Below are positions 8,400-14,646 of a stretch of DNA of 64,000 nt, in pieces (the stretch's first letter is position 1; the number at the start of each line of letters is the position of its first letter). The stretch spans positions 123,968 through 187,967 of the forward strand of contig CAJUGI010000002.1 in NCBI GenBank assembly GCA_910586065.1, read 5' to 3'. This DNA is from an uncultured Christensenella sp. GTDB lineage: Bacteria > Bacillota > Clostridia > Christensenellales > Borkfalkiaceae. The notes beneath the pieces were generated by a model. The model searched no databases and was not told where the DNA came from. It saw nothing but the letters and a program-made list of their open reading frames with translations. The position numbers were made by a program, and so were the translations under genes.

Positions 8400-9788
8400 A
8401 TGAAAGAACTGTTTTCGCAAAATTTAATTGATTTGGCACGAAGTTTGCCCGAACATTTATATGTTGTGGGCGGCAGGGTGCGCGATTACCTTGCAGATTT
8501 ATACACGGAAAAGCCCGACACCGATATCTGCGCGCCTTTAGACGCGGAAACTTTTGCGCGGATTGCGGAAGATGCCGGGTTCAAGGCGGAAGCCGTTTAT
8601 AAGAATACGGGCACCGTAAAGCTGACCTGCGGCGGGGAAGAATTTGAATACACATGTTTCCGTTCGGACGAATATATCCGCGGGGAACACGTGCCGACCA
8701 ACACGTATTTTACAAACGACATTGTGCTTGACGCGCGGAGACGGGACTTTAAATGCAATGCGGTATATTACGATTTGACCGGCGAAAAGATAGTGGACCC
8801 GTTGGGCGGGGTTGAAGATATCAATAATAGGCGGATGACTACCGTAGCGCCCGCCGGTAAGGTGTTCGGCGAGGACGGTTTGCGGCTTATGAGGCTTGCC
8901 AGAATCGCCGCGCAGACGGGTTTTTTGCCTACGGCCGAGTGTCTTGAAGGGGCGAAGGTCAATGCTCCGCTGATAAAAGACATTTCCGCTGAAAGAATTT
9001 TTGCGGAACTTTGCGGAATTTTGCACGCGGATGAAAAATACGGCGTGGGCGCGGGGCAGTATACCGGACTTAAAATATTGCAAAGAACGGGCGTTTTAAA
9101 TTACATTTTGCCCGAGTTGACTCTTGGCGAGGGAATGGTTCAGAATAAAAAATTCCACAAATACGACGTTTTGGAGCATTCGCTTCGGTGCGCCGGTTAC
9201 GCAGACGGTGAAATAAGATTTGCCGCGCTTTTACACGACGCGGGCAAGCCTTTTTGTTTTAAAACCAATTCGAATTACATCGGGCACGAGGACGAGGGGG
9301 CGAGAATCGCCGAAGAAATTTTAAAACGGCTTAAAGCACCCAAAAAGCTGATAGAAGAAACGGTAAAGCTTGTTGAACTGCATATGTACGACTTCCGTTG
9401 CGACGCCAAGGAAAACAAGGTGCGTAAGTTTATTTTGGAAAATTACTGGCTTTTCGATAAAATTTTAATGCTTAAGCAAGCAGATTATTCCGCCTGCCGC
9501 GATGATTTTGGGTGCGCGCCGTCCGTTGTTAAATTAAAACGTATTTACGAAAAGATGAAAGACGAAGGCGTGCCGTTTACGCTTAAAACGCTGCATATCA
9601 GGGGGGATAAGCTGCTTGCGGCGGGTTTTCCCGCAGAGAGGATAGGCAACGTTTTAAACCGGCTTTTGGGAGATTGCGCTATTAACCTTGTGGAAAACGA
9701 CGAGGAAAAGCTTTTAACGCGGGCGCAAAAGGTTTATTTGGCGGCGCTTAACCCTGAAGCTTACGCCGTGTTTAAAAGTAAAAATTAA
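8400..9788 (+). CDS. cca: CCA tRNA nucleotidyltransferase
   Basis: A 462-residue class II nucleotidyltransferase that adds or repairs the 3'-CCA of tRNAs. The catalytic head is YVVGGRVRDYL (about 21-31) with metal-binding PDTDICA (Asp40, Asp42). RRDFKCNAVYYDL and GLRLMRLARIAAQTGF are the family's neck motifs. A C-terminal HD domain has RFAALLHDAGKP and GHEDEGARIA, so phosphohydrolase activity is possible, as in many Firmicutes CCA enzymes. The first ATG is used, immediately behind a strong promoter, with no ribosome binding site. The ribosomal operon follows after its own promoter. Confidence 0.95.
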   Translation: MKELFSQNLIDLARSLPEHLYVVGGRVRDYLADLYTEKPDTDICAPLDAETFARIAEDAGFKAEAVYKNTGTVKLTCGGEEFEYTCFRSDEYIRGEHVPTNTYFTNDIVLDARRRDFKCNAVYYDLTGEKIVDPLGGVEDINNRRMTTVAPAGKVFGEDGLRLMRLARIAAQTGFLPTAECLEGAKVNAPLIKDISAERIFAELCGILHADEKYGVGAGQYTGLKILQRTGVLNYILPELTLGEGMVQNKKFHKYDVLEHSLRCAGYADGEIRFAALLHDAGKPFCFKTNSNYIGHEDEGARIAEEILKRLKAPKKLIEETVKLVELHMYDFRCDAKENKVRKFILENYWLFDKILMLKQADYSACRDDFGCAPSVVKLKRIYEKMKDEGVPFTLKTLHIRGDKLLAAGFPAERIGNVLNRLLGDCAINLVENDEEKLLTRAQKVYLAALNPEAYAVFKSKN

Positions 9789-9810
9789 ATTTTACGACGC
9801 TTTAAAAAGG

Positions 9811-9839
9811 TTGACAAGTTTTAAAAAAAAGTGTAATCT
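9811..9839 (+). promoter_or_regulatory. promoter of rpsF-ssb-rpsR
   Basis: A consensus TTGACA (9811-9816) is separated by 17 bp from TAATCT (9834-9839), which is preceded directly by TG. It lies 68 nt upstream of the rpsF ATG, with the structured leader between them. Confidence 0.7.
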
Positions 9840-9853
9840 CTTATAGTAAAAAC

Positions 9854-9884
9854 CTTGCACGCCGTAAGTGGCGTGCCGATTAAG
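9854..9884 (+). promoter_or_regulatory. candidate S6:S18 autoregulatory leader
   Basis: A hairpin precedes rpsF: CTT (9854-9856) can pair with AAG (9882-9884), and GCACGCC/GGCGTGC (9857-9863 with 9870-9876) closes the loop GTAAGT. The 3' side carries an asymmetric CCG (9876-9878) between the two helices. A CCG bulge in a short hairpin is the described recognition element of the S6:S18 leader found before rpsF in many bacteria. Position, size and the CCG agree with it; the match was made by eye. Confidence 0.55.
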
Positions 9885-9901
9885 TCCGGGAGGTGAAAAT
9901 T

Positions 9902-10186
9902 ATGAAAACATACGAAATGATTTACATTCTCGATTCCGCTGCCGCCGACGAGGCGAAAGAGGCTATCGCGAAGAAGTTCGGGGACGTTATTACGTCTGCG
10001 GGCGGCAGTATCGTATCCGTTGACAAGTGGGGCGTTAAAAAGCTTGCTTACCCCATCAATTATAAGACGGACGGCGAATACGTTTTAATGACTTTCGATG
10101 CGGAAGGTGCGGTTGTTAAAGAACTTGACAGAGTTGCAGGTCTTTCTTCCGAAGTCCTCAGAAGAGTAATTACGGTAAAACAGTAA
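9902..10186 (+). CDS. rpsF: 30S ribosomal protein S6
   Basis: A 94-residue S6 protein that binds S18 in the platform of the 30S subunit. It begins MKTYEMIYILDS, with VDKWGVKKLAYPINYKTDGEYVLM in the middle and SSEVLRRVITVK at the end, as in the family. The start at 9902 is preferred to the in-frame GTG at 9893 because GGGAGGTG lies just upstream of this ATG and covers the GTG. It is first in the rpsF-ssb-rpsR operon, an order conserved in Bacillota. Confidence 0.97.
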   Translation: MKTYEMIYILDSAAADEAKEAIAKKFGDVITSAGGSIVSVDKWGVKKLAYPINYKTDGEYVLMTFDAEGAVVKELDRVAGLSSEVLRRVITVKQ

Positions 10187-10202
10187 AGACAAAGGTAGAA
10201 AA

Positions 10203-10610
10203 ATGAACAAAGTATTTTTAATAGGGAATTTAACGCGCGACCCCGAACTCACCGAAACTTCGGGCGGAATTAAAATTTGCCGTTTTGCAATTGCGGTAAA
10301 CCGCCGGAGCGCGGGCGGCGAGGCAACCGACTTTTATAACTGCACCGCATGGCGCGGTTTGGGTGAAACGGTTGCACGCTATTCGAGAAAGGGCAACAAA
10401 GTTGCGGTTTCCGGTTCGATAGAACTCAGAAACTACGAGGATTCGCAGGGTATAAAGCGCACCGGTATAGACATAATCGCTCAGGACGTAGAGTTCTTGA
10501 CGCCGAGAGGCAATAACGGCGGCGACGACTATGAACCCGCGCCCTCACAGGGCGGTTCTAAAAAGCCTCAGCTTCAGCCGTTTGACGACGACAGCGATAT
10601 TCCCTTCTAA
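10203..10610 (+). CDS. ssb: single-stranded DNA-binding protein
   Basis: A 135-residue SSB with one OB fold: MNKVFLIGNLTRDPEL at the start, ICRFAIAVNR, DFYNCTAWRGLGETVARY and KGNKVAVSGSI follow the family order. The linker (about 105-125) is short, and the protein ends in DDDSDIPF, the acidic tip that recruits repair and replication proteins. It sits 16 nt after rpsF and 19 nt before rpsR, so dosage follows ribosomal protein transcription. It works at replication forks and in repair. Confidence 0.97.
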   Translation: MNKVFLIGNLTRDPELTETSGGIKICRFAIAVNRRSAGGEATDFYNCTAWRGLGETVARYSRKGNKVAVSGSIELRNYEDSQGIKRTGIDIIAQDVEFLTPRGNNGGDDYEPAPSQGGSKKPQLQPFDDDSDIPF

Positions 10611-10629
10611 TTTTAAGGAGATAATAATT

Positions 10630-10890
10630 ATGGAAGAAAATAAGACTACAGCCCCCGCTGCTAAAAAGCCGTATAAAAGAGTTCCCCGCAAAAAGGTTTG
10701 CGTTTTCTGTCAGGAAAAGGTTGAGATTATCGACTATAAGGACGTTGCACGCCTTAAGAAATTCGTGACCGAAGGCGGCAAGATGGTGCCCAGACGTATG
10801 AGCGGTACTTGCGCAAAGCACCAGAGAGAACTTTCCAAGGCTATCAAGCGCGCGAGAATAGCGGCTCTGCTTCCCTTTAAAGCGGAATAA
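10630..10890 (+). CDS. rpsR: 30S ribosomal protein S18, zinc-binding type
   Basis: An 86-residue S18. The true start is the ATG at 10630, behind AAGGAG at 10615-10620; an in-frame upstream extension to 10531 lies inside ssb. Cys24, Cys27, Cys61 and His64 (CVFC and CAKH) form a likely zinc site, as in the C+ form of S18; many S18 proteins have lost it. RRMSGTCAKHQRELSKAIKRARIAALLPF is split over residues 55-83 and is typical. It is the last gene of its operon and is followed by a terminator. Confidence 0.97.
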   Translation: MEENKTTAPAAKKPYKRVPRKKVCVFCQEKVEIIDYKDVARLKKFVTEGGKMVPRRMSGTCAKHQRELSKAIKRARIAALLPFKAE

Positions 10891-10910
10891 TTTAAAAATT
10901 TTTGAAATTA

Positions 10911-10938
10911 AGCGTTACCGAACAGGTAGCGCTTTTTT
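10911..10938 (+). terminator. terminator after rpsR
   Basis: The stem AGCGTTACC/GGTAGCGCT (10911-10919 with 10925-10933, one G-T pair, loop GAACA) is followed by six T residues. Nearly the same hairpin, with flanks, recurs after the slipin gene at 12587-12609. Confidence 0.85.
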
Positions 10939-10949
10939 GTTTTACGGTA

Positions 10950-10979
10950 TTGACATTTTGAATTGATGTGCGCTATAAT
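10950..10979 (+). promoter_or_regulatory. consensus promoter of the noncoding RNA
   Basis: TTGACA (10950-10955) and TATAAT (10974-10979) match the sigma-A consensus exactly, with an 18-bp spacer. Transcription should begin near 10986. The nearest protein start is 11463, so roughly 480 nt of untranslated RNA would be made. Confidence 0.85.
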
Positions 10980-10985
10980 AAAAAA

Positions 10986-11240
10986 GCTAAGTTTCACCGA
11001 TAAGGCGGGCATATTTTTTGCCGCGGTACGCGGGGAGTTCCTTTTGCGTATACCGGTAGCTTGCGGGGTGGGCGCCCTCTACGGAAAAACAGCCCGAAAA
11101 GTTGTTGGACGGACAACGATTTTTTACGCGGGTTCGAATCCCGCCCGAAGGTAACTTCGGTAGCCAAGTGGTTAAGGCGCAAGACTGAAAATCTTACAAA
11201 ATTTTGCAGCTTCGGCTGCGGCAAATATGGGATTTGTTCT
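10986..11240 (+). ncRNA. structured noncoding RNA containing a permuted tRNA-like domain
   Basis: RNA behind a perfect promoter, with no coding frame I can support. Several helices are visible: CCGCG/CGCGG (11021-11033), CGGGC (11006-11010) with GCCCG (11092-11096), CCG-TAG (11053-11059) with CTACGG (11079-11084), and GTTGT/ACAAC (11101-11117). Then tRNA parts follow in permuted order: T-arm GCGGG-TTCGAAT-CCCGC (11128-11144), acceptor-like CCGAAG-GTAA-CTTCGG (11145-11160), TA, D-arm GCC...GGC with the GG pair in its loop (11163-11178), and an anticodon-like arm with loop CTGAAAA (11180-11196). A GCAGC-TTCG-GCTGC hairpin follows at 11206-11219. It could be a known Clostridia RNA family such as raiA, a permuted tRNA-Phe, or the fused remains of two tRNAs. 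The 3' end is uncertain. Confidence 0.55.
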
Positions 11241-11462
11241 TAATCACAAAAATGCGTCCGTGCGCGTAAAAACTGCGGCTTTGCCAAAGAATTTGCGCCG
11301 CAATAAAAACGGCGCCTTGTTCGGAGAGGATACCGCGCAAGCAAAGTTTAAGCCGAAATTTCCGCTTATTCCGCGCTTTCGCTCAATCGAAGACCGCACC
11401 GTTTTTATAAGGACGTTACGAAATTTCCGGCGCGTTTTGCGGCGAGTTATATGGAGAATTAT
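11241..11462. other. intergenic, no gene seen
   Basis: 222 bases between the RNA and the slipin ATG. Only weak inverted repeats are visible (for example TGCGGC at 11274-11279 with GCCGCA at 11297-11302). No convincing terminator or second promoter was found, so this may be the remainder of a long slipin leader. A long open frame on the minus strand crossing this region overlaps the slipin gene and is not credible. Confidence 0.5.
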
Positions 11463-12572
11463 ATGAAAGTTATTGTAAACGACGGTTACAAGGGTTTTTT
11501 GTTTAAAAACGGAGTTTTTGTAAAAATGCTCGGCGCGGGCAAGTACGGTATATTCGGCGGCAAAGAAATAAGCGTTGCAGAAGTCGGCGACGATGAAATC
11601 AACTTTCCCGATAAAGATACGCGGATATTTTTGCGCGACCCCGCTTTTTGCGCGCAGACGGTTGACGCCGAGGCGAAGAGCGGCGAACTTACTCTTCATT
11701 TCGTCAACGGCAATTACGTAGGCAAACTTACGGCGGGCAGACACTTTTTCTGGACGGAGGACCGCGAGCATACGTTTGTGCGTGTAAATTTATCCAACCC
11801 CGAATTTCCCGCGGATTTTCCCGCCTATCTCTATTCCAATCCGTTGTTTTCGCCTTACGTGTGCAAGATAGAAGTATCTGAAAAGCAAAAAGGACTTTTG
11901 TACTATGATAAGAAATTCGTTAAACTCCTTGACGCGGGTACGTATTATTTTGTAAAGGGTACCGTCAAGGTGGAGGCGGAAACAGTTGAAACGTGCCTGC
12001 AACAGCAGGATATCGTGGGGCAGGAAATTTTAACTTCGGACAAGGTTGCGTTGCGTGTGAATTGCGTATGCTCGTATAAAATTACGGATTTTGTGAAAGT
12101 AAAAACGCAGACGGACGATTACAGGGCTCAGCTTCACACCGCCGTACAGCTTGCATTGCGCGATTACGTGGGTGAACGCCGTCTTGACGAAATTCTCGCT
12201 GGTAAAAGCGAAATGTCCGCTTACCTTAAAGACCGTGTTAAAGCTAAGGGCAAGGAGTTGTTTTTGGAAATCGACGAAGCGGCGGTTAAGGACATTATCC
12301 TTCCGGGAGAGATACGCGATATTATGAACACTGTGCTGGTTGCAGAAAAGCGCGCGCAGGCGAACGTTATAACAAGGCGAGAGGAGGTGGCCTCCACGCG
12401 CTCGCTTCTGAATACGGCGCATTTGATGGACGAGAATAAGACGCTTTATAAATTGAAGGAACTGGAATACATCGAGCGTATCTGTGAAAAGGTAGGCAAC
12501 ATTAACTTGAACGGAGGCGGTGATTTGTTGACTCAACTGACCGCGGCTTTGGGCAGAAACGATAAAAAATAG
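11463..12572 (+). CDS. SPFH/band 7 family protein, slipin-like
   Basis: A 369-residue protein of the stomatin/prohibitin superfamily. The conserved SPFH core is about residues 135-290: VSEKQKGLLYYDKKFVKLLDAGTYYF is the family opening (two shorter blocks here), then QEILTSDKVALRVNCVCSYKITD and LHTAVQLALRDYVGERRLDEILAGK. A helical C-terminal region with VAEKRAQANVITRREEVASTRSL is typical of slipins. Unusually, no N-terminal membrane anchor is visible; residues 1-130 look like a degenerate duplicate of the same beta-rich fold (YKGFLFKNGVFVKMLGAGKYGIF). The start at 11463 is supported by GGAG six bases upstream. Its function in the cytoplasm or at the membrane is unknown. Confidence 0.82.
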   Translation: MKVIVNDGYKGFLFKNGVFVKMLGAGKYGIFGGKEISVAEVGDDEINFPDKDTRIFLRDPAFCAQTVDAEAKSGELTLHFVNGNYVGKLTAGRHFFWTEDREHTFVRVNLSNPEFPADFPAYLYSNPLFSPYVCKIEVSEKQKGLLYYDKKFVKLLDAGTYYFVKGTVKVEAETVETCLQQQDIVGQEILTSDKVALRVNCVCSYKITDFVKVKTQTDDYRAQLHTAVQLALRDYVGERRLDEILAGKSEMSAYLKDRVKAKGKELFLEIDEAAVKDIILPGEIRDIMNTVLVAEKRAQANVITRREEVASTRSLLNTAHLMDENKTLYKLKELEYIERICEKVGNINLNGGGDLLTQLTAALGRNDKK

Positions 12573-12586
12573 ATTTTAAAAAATTA

Positions 12587-12615
12587 AGCGTTACCGAAGA
12601 GGTAGCGCTTTTTTA
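12587..12615. terminator. bidirectional terminator, second copy of rpsR-type hairpin
   Basis: The stem AGCGTTACC/GGTAGCGCT (12587-12595 with 12601-12609, loop GAAGA) is followed by a T run on the plus strand and an AT-rich, T-containing run on the minus strand. It lies between the convergent slipin and yggS genes. With its flanks it is almost identical to the hairpin after rpsR. Confidence 0.8.
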
Positions 12616-12628
12616 GTGTTTAAATCTG

Positions 12629-13309
12629 TTATTTTTGCGGATAATTACGGGTGCCGAAGATTGCCGTGCCCAGCCTTATCATATTGCTGCCGGCTTGTAT
12701 ACATATCTTCCAGTCGCCGCTCATGCCCATAGAAAGGTGTTTGATGTTTTCATCCTGACGGCGCAACAAGTCGTATTTTTCACGCATTTGTGCGGCAAGG
12801 GCGGTTAAGAGCGCGTAATCTTCCGTATACGGAAGCATTGCCATAAGTCCGGAAATTTTTAATGCGGGGAGCGCTTTGATTTTTTCGTAGGCTTCAAGCG
12901 TTTCTTTTACAGAAAAGCCGCCCTTAGTTTCTTCGTTGCCCGCGTTAATCTGAATTAAAATTTCGGAAACGGTTTCCGCCGCGGCGCTCCTTTTTGAAAG
13001 TTCCAAAGCAAGATTAAGCCTGTCTACGGAATGATATAAATCCACTTTACCGAGCAGATATTTGATTTTGTTCGTCTGTAAGCGTCCTATAAAGTGGCGC
13101 CTTACGTTCGGCGTGATTTCGGTAAATTTGTCGCGGAATTCCTGCACATGGTTGTCGCCGATATCCTTTATACCCGCGGATATGGCGCGGTTAATGTCGT
13201 TCGGTGATTGTAACTTTACCGCCGCGACTAAAGTTACTTTTTCGCCGAAAGGATTTGTTTGCGGAATTTCTTTTAAAAGATTTTTTACGTTTTCCTCTAT
13301 TTTTAACAT
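12629..13309 (-). CDS. yggS: YggS family pyridoxal phosphate homeostasis protein
   Basis: A 226-residue alanine-racemase-fold protein that carries PLP and affects vitamin B6 and amino-acid balance. LVAAVKLQSPNDINRAI contains the PLP lysine. DIGDNHVQEFRDK, RRHFIGRLQTNKIKYL, LYHSVDRLNLALEL, LIQINAGNEETKGGF, LKISGLMAMLP and LSMGMSGDWKICIQAGSNMIRLGTAIFG are family motifs (broken here for length). The ATG at 13309 is preferred to the TTG six bases upstream. No cell-division or pyrroline carboxylate genes lie next to it. Confidence 0.94.
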   Translation of the reverse strand: MLKIEENVKNLLKEIPQTNPFGEKVTLVAAVKLQSPNDINRAISAGIKDIGDNHVQEFRDKFTEITPNVRRHFIGRLQTNKIKYLLGKVDLYHSVDRLNLALELSKRSAAAETVSEILIQINAGNEETKGGFSVKETLEAYEKIKALPALKISGLMAMLPYTEDYALLTALAAQMREKYDLLRRQDENIKHLSMGMSGDWKICIQAGSNMIRLGTAIFGTRNYPQK

Positions 13310-13392
13310 AATCAACAGTTTAAATTAAACTTGCCGTGTTGTCAAGTTAAGGGAACCGGCATAATGTGCGGCAGACGAAAATATTTTAAAGT

Positions 13393-14061
13393 ATGCTTGA
13401 AAGTTTTGATTTGTTTGATTGTGAACATACTGTTGCGGCGGAATATTTGAATAAGCACCGCTATCCGTGGGAAGTTTTGCCGGATATTGCGGAGTTGATT
13501 TTATTGATTAAAAAGCGATTGGGTGCGGAATATGCCGAAGTTTCACCCGGCGTTTACATACATAAGACGGCGAAAGCGGCTTTAACGGCGTTTATCGGCG
13601 CACCTTGCATAATAGGCGCCGAAACAGAGGTCAGGCATTGTGCGTTTATAAGAGGAAACGCAATAATCGGCGAAAATTGTGTGATAGGCAATTCCACCGA
13701 AATTAAGAATTCCATTTTATTCGACGGGGTAAAAGCGCCGCATTATAATTATATCGGCGACAGTATTCTGGGATATAAGGCGCACCTTGGCGCGGGAGCG
13801 GTTATATCAAACGTAAAATCGCTGGGAAACGAGGTGATTGCGGTATATGACGGGGTTAAGTTGTTTACGGGGCTTAAAAAGTTCGGCGCGCTGCTTGGTG
13901 ATTTTGCGGAAATAGGATGTAATTGTGTGCTGAATCCCGGTACGGTTGTGGGAAGAAATTCGGTGATTTATCCGTTATCGTCGGTCAGGGGGCACATTCC
14001 GCCTGATTCAATTTATAAAAATAAAAATGAAATCATTCCAAAACTTTACAAATGCAAGTAA
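13393..14061 (+). CDS. left-handed beta-helix (LbH) nucleotide-sugar or acyltransferase-like protein
   Basis: A 222-residue protein made mostly of hexapeptide repeats. Residues 1-50 are helical. From about 50 onward, repeats such as VYIHKTAKAALTAFIGA, CIIGAETEVRHCAFIRGNA and IIGENCVIGNSTEI build a left-handed beta helix. HYNYIGDSILGYKAHLGAGAVISN resembles the GlmU acetyltransferase domain. There is no uridylyltransferase domain. It may acetylate a sugar or sugar nucleotide, but the acceptor is unknown. No clear ribosome binding site precedes the ATG. A second, interrupted set of repeats ends with NPGTVVGRNSVIYPLSSVRG. Confidence 0.75.
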   Translation: MLESFDLFDCEHTVAAEYLNKHRYPWEVLPDIAELILLIKKRLGAEYAEVSPGVYIHKTAKAALTAFIGAPCIIGAETEVRHCAFIRGNAIIGENCVIGNSTEIKNSILFDGVKAPHYNYIGDSILGYKAHLGAGAVISNVKSLGNEVIAVYDGVKLFTGLKKFGALLGDFAEIGCNCVLNPGTVVGRNSVIYPLSSVRGHIPPDSIYKNKNEIIPKLYKCK

Positions 14062-14081
14062 ATTATATATAATTAACTTAA

Positions 14082-14095
14082 GCATTAGGTAATGC
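14082..14095. promoter_or_regulatory. palindrome upstream of DtxR-family gene
   Basis: GCATTA-GG-TAATGC is a perfect 6-bp inverted repeat lying 12 bp before the regulator's ATG. Its position suits an autoregulatory operator. It contains TTAGG, the half-site seen in the iron-box-like element after the gene. Confidence 0.45.
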
Positions 14096-14107
14096 AATGG
14101 GGTGAAT

Positions 14108-14476
14108 ATGGTTAAATACCAGGAATCGGAAGAAATGTATCTTGAAACGATACTGCTTTTAAAACAAAAAAGCGCAAACGTGCACGCGATAAACGTGGCG
14201 GAAGAACTGGGCTATTCAAAACCTTCGGTTTCGCGCGGCGTAAATTTGCTGATTCAAAAGGGCTATATAAGCATAGGCAACGGCGGAGAATTGCAGTTTA
14301 CCGAAGCGGGAAAGCAAAAAGCGGAAGGTATTTACGAGCGCCATATCGTTATAACTAAGTTGCTTGAAATGACCGGTGCGGACAGGGCATTGGCGGAAGA
14401 AAACGCTTGCAGAATAGAACACGTTATAACTCCCGAACTTTTCGAGATTTTGAAAAAGTTCGTTAAAAACAGTTAG
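14108..14476 (+). CDS. DtxR/MntR-family metal-dependent regulator
   Basis: A 122-residue regulator with an N-terminal winged helix (YLETILLLKQKSANVHAINVAEELGYSKPSVSRGVNLLIQKGYI, residues about 8-52, given in two blocks in the protein) and a metal-binding dimerisation domain (AGKQKAEGIYERHIVITKLLEM; ENACRIEHVITPELFEIL). Residues of the family's metal site are visible: Glu and His of YERHIVI, and Glu, Cys and His of EENACRIEHVI. The SH3 domain of long DtxR/IdeR is absent, so it has MntR-like length. The ATG at 14108 is preferred to the GTG at 14102. It heads a locus with an iron-box-like operator and ECF/ABC transporters, so iron or heme control is more likely than manganese (inference). Confidence 0.85.
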   Translation: MVKYQESEEMYLETILLLKQKSANVHAINVAEELGYSKPSVSRGVNLLIQKGYISIGNGGELQFTEAGKQKAEGIYERHIVITKLLEMTGADRALAEENACRIEHVITPELFEILKKFVKNS

Positions 14477-14491
14477 GTAAGGCTAACATTT
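14473..14491. promoter_or_regulatory. iron-box-like (DtxR/IdeR-type) operator
   Basis: TTAGGTAAGGCTAACATTT matches the IdeR/DtxR consensus TTAGGTTAGGCTAACCTAA at 15 of 19 positions. It ends 2 bp before the -35 box of the downstream promoter. That placement fits metal-dependent repression of the YgbA/ABC/ECF operon by the regulator encoded just upstream. Confidence 0.6.
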
Positions 14492-14493
14492 GC

Positions 14494-14522
14494 TTGACAA
14501 AAAATTAACTTTGGTTTATTAT
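14494..14522 (+). promoter_or_regulatory. promoter of the YgbA/ABC/ECF locus
   Basis: TTGACA (14494-14499) and TATTAT (14517-14522) are separated by 17 bp. The iron-box-like element abuts it on the left. A hairpin with a T run begins at about the expected transcription start. Confidence 0.7.
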
Positions 14523-14526
14523 GTTC

Positions 14527-14558
14527 TGCGGAGTAAGAAATTGGCTCCGCATTTTTTT
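14527..14558 (+). terminator. terminator hairpin in the leader (attenuator or upstream terminator)
   Basis: The stem TGCGGAG/CTCCGCA (14527-14533 with 14545-14551) is followed by seven T residues (14552-14558). It can end transcripts of the DtxR-family gene. It also lies at the very 5' end of RNA from the 14494 promoter, where a stable terminator would be unusual unless read through under control. Confidence 0.7.
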
Positions 14559-14619
14559 GTTTGCGGGTTAGCAACAGCTTACCACGGGATGTAGCCAGCG
14601 AAATTTTTTTACGGTGCGG

Positions 14620-14638
14620 TTAGTTTAAGCTAATTTTT
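14620..14638. promoter_or_regulatory. second, weaker iron-box-like element
   Basis: TTAGTTTAAGCTAATTTTT contains the half-sites TTAG and CTAA at the spacing of the iron box and matches the consensus at 12 or 13 positions. It ends 8 bp before the YgbA-family ATG, where no Shine-Dalgarno sequence is seen. A bound repressor here would act as a roadblock. Confidence 0.35.
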
Positions 14639-14646
14639 GATTGAAA

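Noticed and set aside
11118..11200. An ordinary tRNA-Phe gene at the noncoding RNA locus
   Set aside because: The T-arm and 3' acceptor strand lie upstream of the D-arm and anticodon arm, there is no CCA, and nothing after 11196 supplies a variable loop or T-arm. The parts exist but not in a normal tRNA order.
10986..11240. tmRNA or SRP RNA at the noncoding RNA locus
   Set aside because: No tag-like reading frame ending in Ala-Ala plus stop, no GGGGNTG start and no GGAA-type SRP hairpin was found. The GAA anticodon-like arm is not a feature of tmRNA.
11244..11771. A 175-residue minus-strand open frame over the slipin start
   Set aside because: Low-complexity Phe/Arg-rich sequence antisense to a real gene, with no family features or ribosome binding site.
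14567..14585. A third iron-box-like element (TTAGCAACAGCTTACC)
   Set aside because: Only partial agreement with the consensus and no palindrome of useful length; it may be chance.
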